From the NCBI GenBank assembly GCA_932521035.1, contig OW051495.1:10664001-10728000 (forward strand): DNA of 64,000 nt. The letters run 5' to 3'. This document shows positions 60,003 through 64,000 of the stretch, one piece after another. Under the pieces are notes generated by a model. It was given only the letters and a program-made list of their open reading frames with translations. It was not told the DNA's origin and did no database searches. Each line of letters begins with the position of its first letter. The stretch's first letter is position 1. Made by a program: the position numbers and the translations under genes. Source of the stretch: Oscheius dolichura (taxonomy: Eukaryota; Nematoda; Chromadorea; Rhabditida; Rhabditidae).

Positions 60003-62430
60003 ATGTTGCTAGAAGTGCAAGGATTACGGGGCATTGCCATTATAGCCGTATTACTGTTTCACCTATGGCCGAGTTCCTTTCCCAATGGTTATGTCGGAGT
60101 CGATATGTAGGCTATCTCTCTTCCGCCTTGAAGTTACACTCTTTTCCAGGTTCTTCGTAATTTCTGGCTATCTAATGGCATTAATATTCTCTCGAAAACC
60201 TTCTCTGAATATTAAAACCATTGCTGACTTTTATTACAAACGGTAGGCACCCCTGTTCCTCACGAAATCTATTCCTTATAGGGGTAAAAGAATCCTTCCG
60301 CTGTATTATCTAGTCATCCCATTAATTTTAATAGCTGGCCACCTTTTCTTGGGTCCTGGATGGATTGATGCTAACAATTCGTTTGGTCTTTATTCTCTGG
60401 CTATTCTCAAAAATATGAAGACCATCTGGGATGGGAGCAACTATTTCCTAGCGGTAGGTTCTTGCTCTCACTAATGAAAAGTGCCATTTCAGTTTCAAGC
60501 GACGGTCTACCAGAAGGACATCTTCCTCCATTTATGGTCTCTGGCAGTGGAAATTCAGTTCTATCTCATCGTTCCTTTCATTTTTATTGGACTTCAAATC
60601 CTCAGGAAGGCATTCCTCAAAATTGCCTTTCTCCTGATCCTGTCGGCCATCACCTGTGCCCAGTACTACTACAGTAATCCCATCTTCTCCTTCAACTATT
60701 TCATCTCCCGAATGTGGCAATTTTGCTCCGGGATGATTGCCTACCTCGCGACTGAAAGAAATGCACCAACAGAAATCGGCAAAGGTCTGCAACGCCCGCA
60801 AAAATCGGAACTTCGTCAGGTTTCCAGATAAACAAGCCGTTCGGCGGTGGTATATGATCGGCAGGGAGATCATGGTATTCTTTGCCTCGGTGCCAATAAT
60901 TATAGTGATAACCCCACAAGAGGTTCCAAATGAGCTCATGAGACCAGCGGCTACCCTGTCATGTTTCGTGTTCTTACTTTTCGAGACAGATTTATCGAAA
61001 AACGTGCGGTTAATGAGTAATTACCGAGAAAATACCATTTTCAGTTCCTCACGACCAAATGGCTAACATTTTGTGGAGATATTTCCTATAGTTTGTACCT
61101 CGTCCACTGGCCTGTCATTCTCCTCTTTAGAAATACCCATTCTATACAATTTGTCATAGGTAAATCGGTAATTTACTGGAAGTTATACGAAAACACAGGT
61201 CTTACGGTATTGTTAGCTGTCCTCACCTACACCTACTATGAGAATTTCTATAGAAAGCTTTCGATGCCGAAAGTCTTCCTGCTTCTGGCTTTTCTAGCGA
61301 CCTTCAATGCTTTTATCTTCCTCACATTAATGAAGTGTCCTTATGTCATTAAGAAACTGGACGAGTTCCGATATCCCAAGGGTAAGGAAACTAAAGATGG
61401 TAATCACAAAAGAACTACAGTGGATTCCAAGGAACTGGAAGCGCTGAAGACGAACTTGGACTATTCAACGCATACCGCCATGGCGCCTCATGCCGTCCAC
61501 AACAGTTCCAGTTCCTCCTTTCATCCACAATTCAATTGGAATTGGGGAATATATGACTATCCGGTAGATCTATCGGTCATACTCAAAATAGATGTCTTTT
61601 AGAAGGGTAATGGAACACGGAAAGTAATGCTGCTTGGGAATAGCTACGTTCTCAACCAGGCCAATGTTATACATGAAGAGTTCCACGGAAATTATAGCAA
61701 ATTCAAAATATTAACAGGACTTGGTGGGGGTTCTATTATCTACAGATTACTTACAATTGTTTAGGTCTGTCCGTGTTCTATGACAGCTGGATACCGTCCA
61801 CTCCGTACGCCGGGCAGCACGAAAAGGCGATGCAGCTGGTTGAGGATTTCAAACCTGACGTTCTCTTCATTATCATCAGGTAGCTCTAAATTTGTTGCTT
61901 TTCACACGCTGCCCTGTTTTCAGATATGACAGTAACATGAAGCAACTTCTTGCCTCGTCTAACGATCCATATCTCCAGTTATACAGGGCTAATATTGGAA
62001 GATTGGAGAAAGTCTCTAGGAAGATATTGCTCACGGGTTGGGATCCACATTGGTGAGAAAATTAAAGAATTTAGGGCCTCTTCCCTTCGTTCCTCTTCTG
62101 CATCTGAACAGTTTTATCAGCACAATGGGGGAAAGTGGAGACTTGACACGGTACAATCTAAACAAAGAGGTAGCGCATAGTTTCATCCGTCATAATTGAG
62201 ATTTTCAGGAAGCCGACGCCGAAATGCAACCAGTTGTTCCTCGCCTGAAGGCTATAAACTGCTCAAAATGTCAGATTTATGACGTAAAGTCCGAATTTCT
62301 TGATGGCGATCGTTATCTCACCTATGATCCCCAGACAAATGTTTCCTTTTTCGACAACGACATCCATCTGACCTTGGCCGGCCTGGAGAGGATCCGTCCA
62401 GCTTATACCAAGCTCATTGCTCAATTGTAA
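60003..62430 (+). CDS. acyltransferase-3 / SGNH membrane O-acyltransferase 2
   Basis: Tandem paralogue of the gene at 56999. It starts MLLEVQGLRGIAIIAVLLFH (R-x10-H kept), then GYVGVDMFFVISGYLMALIF, FYYKRVKRILPLYYLVIPLI, FLHLWSLAVEIQFYLIVPF and YSLYLVHWPVILLF. An intron at about 60787-60831 (donor AAAG/GTCTGC, acceptor TTTCCAG) restores the frame between IAYLATERNAPTEIGK and DKQAVRRWYMIGREIMVFF. The SGNH part has LLGNSYVLNQANVIHEE and ends FFDNDIHLTLAGLERI, so both catalytic blocks are intact. Substrate unknown; the very similar domain order suggests related chemistry to gene 1. Confidence 0.92.
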
Positions 62431-62651
62431 ATCCCCTACTAACCTAATAAATTATTTATTGTTAAAGTGCATTGTCTTGATCCCAGCAGCCGTGGCTATT
62501 CATTAGCCGTCTGGCGTTGCGCTGCCGTTAGCGGAACAATCCGCGCCATCTCCAGGATACCCTCTCGAAGATAACATCGCACCGTGCTTGAAACAGCGCT
62601 TTTCGTCCGATTATTCACGGCTTAATCTACTACCTCGCCCCAGTGTAATAA

Positions 62652-64000
62652 ATGTCTAAAACATTGAAACGAATCGTCAGATATCGTTGGGCCATTCCCA
62701 TTTCCCTCATTACACTAACCGTATTCTCTATTGTCTCCCTACCGCTGCCTACCTATCGAGTAAGCCTATCTTTCGGGTCTTGTACAGAATATTTAGGATT
62801 CAGCAGAAGAAGTTGTCATTGGTAATGAGCCATTTTGGTTTAAACCATCCGTATTGGAGGGAACCTATGTCCGAGACATCTTCAGGACTAAAGACAATGA
62901 AATTACTGTATTTTTCTTAAAAGATTACCGTAATAAGTGAGTTTTCTTCTATTTTATGCAACAAAATAAATACTTTCCAGTCCGAATATTGAAATTAAAA
63001 TAGGGGAGACATATTACCCGCTGACGTATGACTGCTACTATCCCCAATGCCAGGGAACATTCGACGAATGCTCCTATCAAGGTAGGAGGATGTGTGCACT
63101 TTTGTGCAGGCACGACACATGCCGCTGTTCAAAGTTTCAATTGCTCATCGACTGCAGACTATATCGCGACTAATGTTCAATAATCGTTGTTTGTTTTAGA
63201 TTTCTATGGAACTGTCAAATTCAATACAACTGAAATGGAAGGCAATCTTGTTACGGTAAAATTAGCAGAATCTAAACTGGAACACAATTTCAAACTTATG
63301 TTAGCTACTAGACTTATGGTGTAATTGAGAGACTCTGTTTAGAGATGTCCGCTCTGCCGGGACCTATGAGCACCAACTGGGAGTTGTTCTCCAGCCGGCT
63401 TATTACCTAGCCGACTGGCAGAATCTGATACAGTACTTCGAGTCTTGGCTAGCACACGGGGCCACTAAATTTTATATCTACCACTACTCCTGGACGCGAC
63501 AAGTTGACGCTGTGGTAAAGTTTTACCAGGAAAAGCTGCGCGACAGTTTGGAGGTGCTTCCTTGGTCGGCATTTCCTGTTCGAGAGGTAAGTTGCCTCAA
63601 TTTGTCCGATACATGCCTCTCTAGGTGGATAAGGGGCGGTTCAGTGCCGATGCCAATACCCGAATGTTCAACCTGGTCTCGGAAGCAGCGATGAATAACG
63701 CTTTATACCGAGCCAAGTAAGCGATCTTCCTTATGAAACGAACCGTTTTGTAGAGGAAAGGTAAAGTTCTTGGCTATGATGGATCTCGACGAGTTGATGT
63801 ATGTCGGTGGTGGTCACGAGCTGATCCCTCTATTGAATGAGCTGGACAATGAGAGCCCCGATGCCGCTCAGTTTAGCTTCACATGGCTTCATTCGGGAGC
63901 TCGAGTAAACGATGAGATATACCGAAAAGATCAAATGATGTGTTTAGATCTCTCTGGCGGAATATGACTCACCCTCGGACATAGCCTTTGACTATCTGGA
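62652..64000 (+). CDS. glycosyltransferase family 92 (DUF23) protein, 3' end outside window
   Basis: A type II membrane start (MSKTLKRIVRYRWAIPISLI, then TLTVFSIVSL, basic residues before a single TM) is followed by a stem region. The GT92 catalytic domain reads LQPAYYLADWQNLIQYFESW, GATKFYIYHYSW, LEVLPWSAFPVRE, MNNALYRA and FLAMMDLDELMYV, where DLDE is the metal-binding motif. GT92 enzymes of nematodes are Golgi galactosyltransferases, such as GALT-1 acting on core fucose. The gene runs off the right edge with the last exon still open; the final 50 bases probably include an intron. A CCCCAG acceptor lies 11 bases before the ATG, 221 bases after the acyltransferase stop. Confidence 0.9.

Overview
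The window is animal nuclear DNA, almost certainly from a nematode. Protein-coding genes are cut by many introns of only about 40-50 bases that end in TTTTAG or TTTCAG. Several start codons sit a few bases after such an acceptor with no upstream coding exon, as expected for spliced-leader trans-splicing. The gene content is also nematode: cuticle collagens, an SXP/RAL-2 (DUF148) protein, a serpentine chemoreceptor, a CHK-type kinase, acyltransferase-3/SGNH proteins and a GT92 enzyme. CFP-1 and phosphomannomutase lie next to each other, as I recall them on C. elegans cosmid F52B11. I cannot name the species.

Layout, left to right. 1-1165 (-) is a partial CHK kinase-like gene. 1166-2976 is mostly unresolved. 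2977-3890 (+) is phosphoserine phosphatase. 4029-5839 (-) is a polyamine-oxidase-type flavoprotein. 6677-7790 and 8004-9494 (+) are two cuticle collagens, each with a TATA box. 9567-17917 (-) is a co-directional block transcribed CCAR1, then CFP1/CXXC1, then phosphomannomutase, with short gaps and acceptor-like sites that suggest an operon for at least the last two. 19039-24284 (+) is a RAD54L2/ARIP4-type SNF2 remodeller divergent from CCAR1. 24285-26686 holds only weak candidates. 26687-29753 (+) is a two-pore potassium channel.

29848-30434 (-) is a two-exon gene for a secreted 79-residue peptide precursor. It carries a dibasic site followed by a C-x6-C loop with the layout of allatostatin C. 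About 4.7 kb of gene-poor DNA with two strong inverted repeats follows. Then come two tandem five-membrane-segment prominin-like genes (35112-37931, 38158-41060, +), a broken LINE endonuclease (-), and a 7TM chemoreceptor-like gene (42308-44574, -) whose third intron is unusually long. Next are a tRNA-derived sequence, a small uncharacterised gene placed just downstream of SDHAF1 (-), an SXP/RAL-2 gene with a Gly/Asn repeat tail (47553-48959, +) and a secreted Cys-rich protein (49400-50567, +).

After about 3.9 kb of pyrimidine-rich non-coding DNA come a rhodopsin-type neuropeptide receptor-like gene (54486-56086, +), two tandem acyltransferase-3/SGNH genes (56999-59412, 60003-62430, +) and the 5' part of a GT92 glycosyltransferase (62652 to the window end, +). 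The genes do not form one pathway: chromatin and transcription genes cluster at 9.5-24 kb, while membrane, secreted and cell-surface genes dominate from 26 kb onward. All exon joins were made by eye from splice signals and reading phase.
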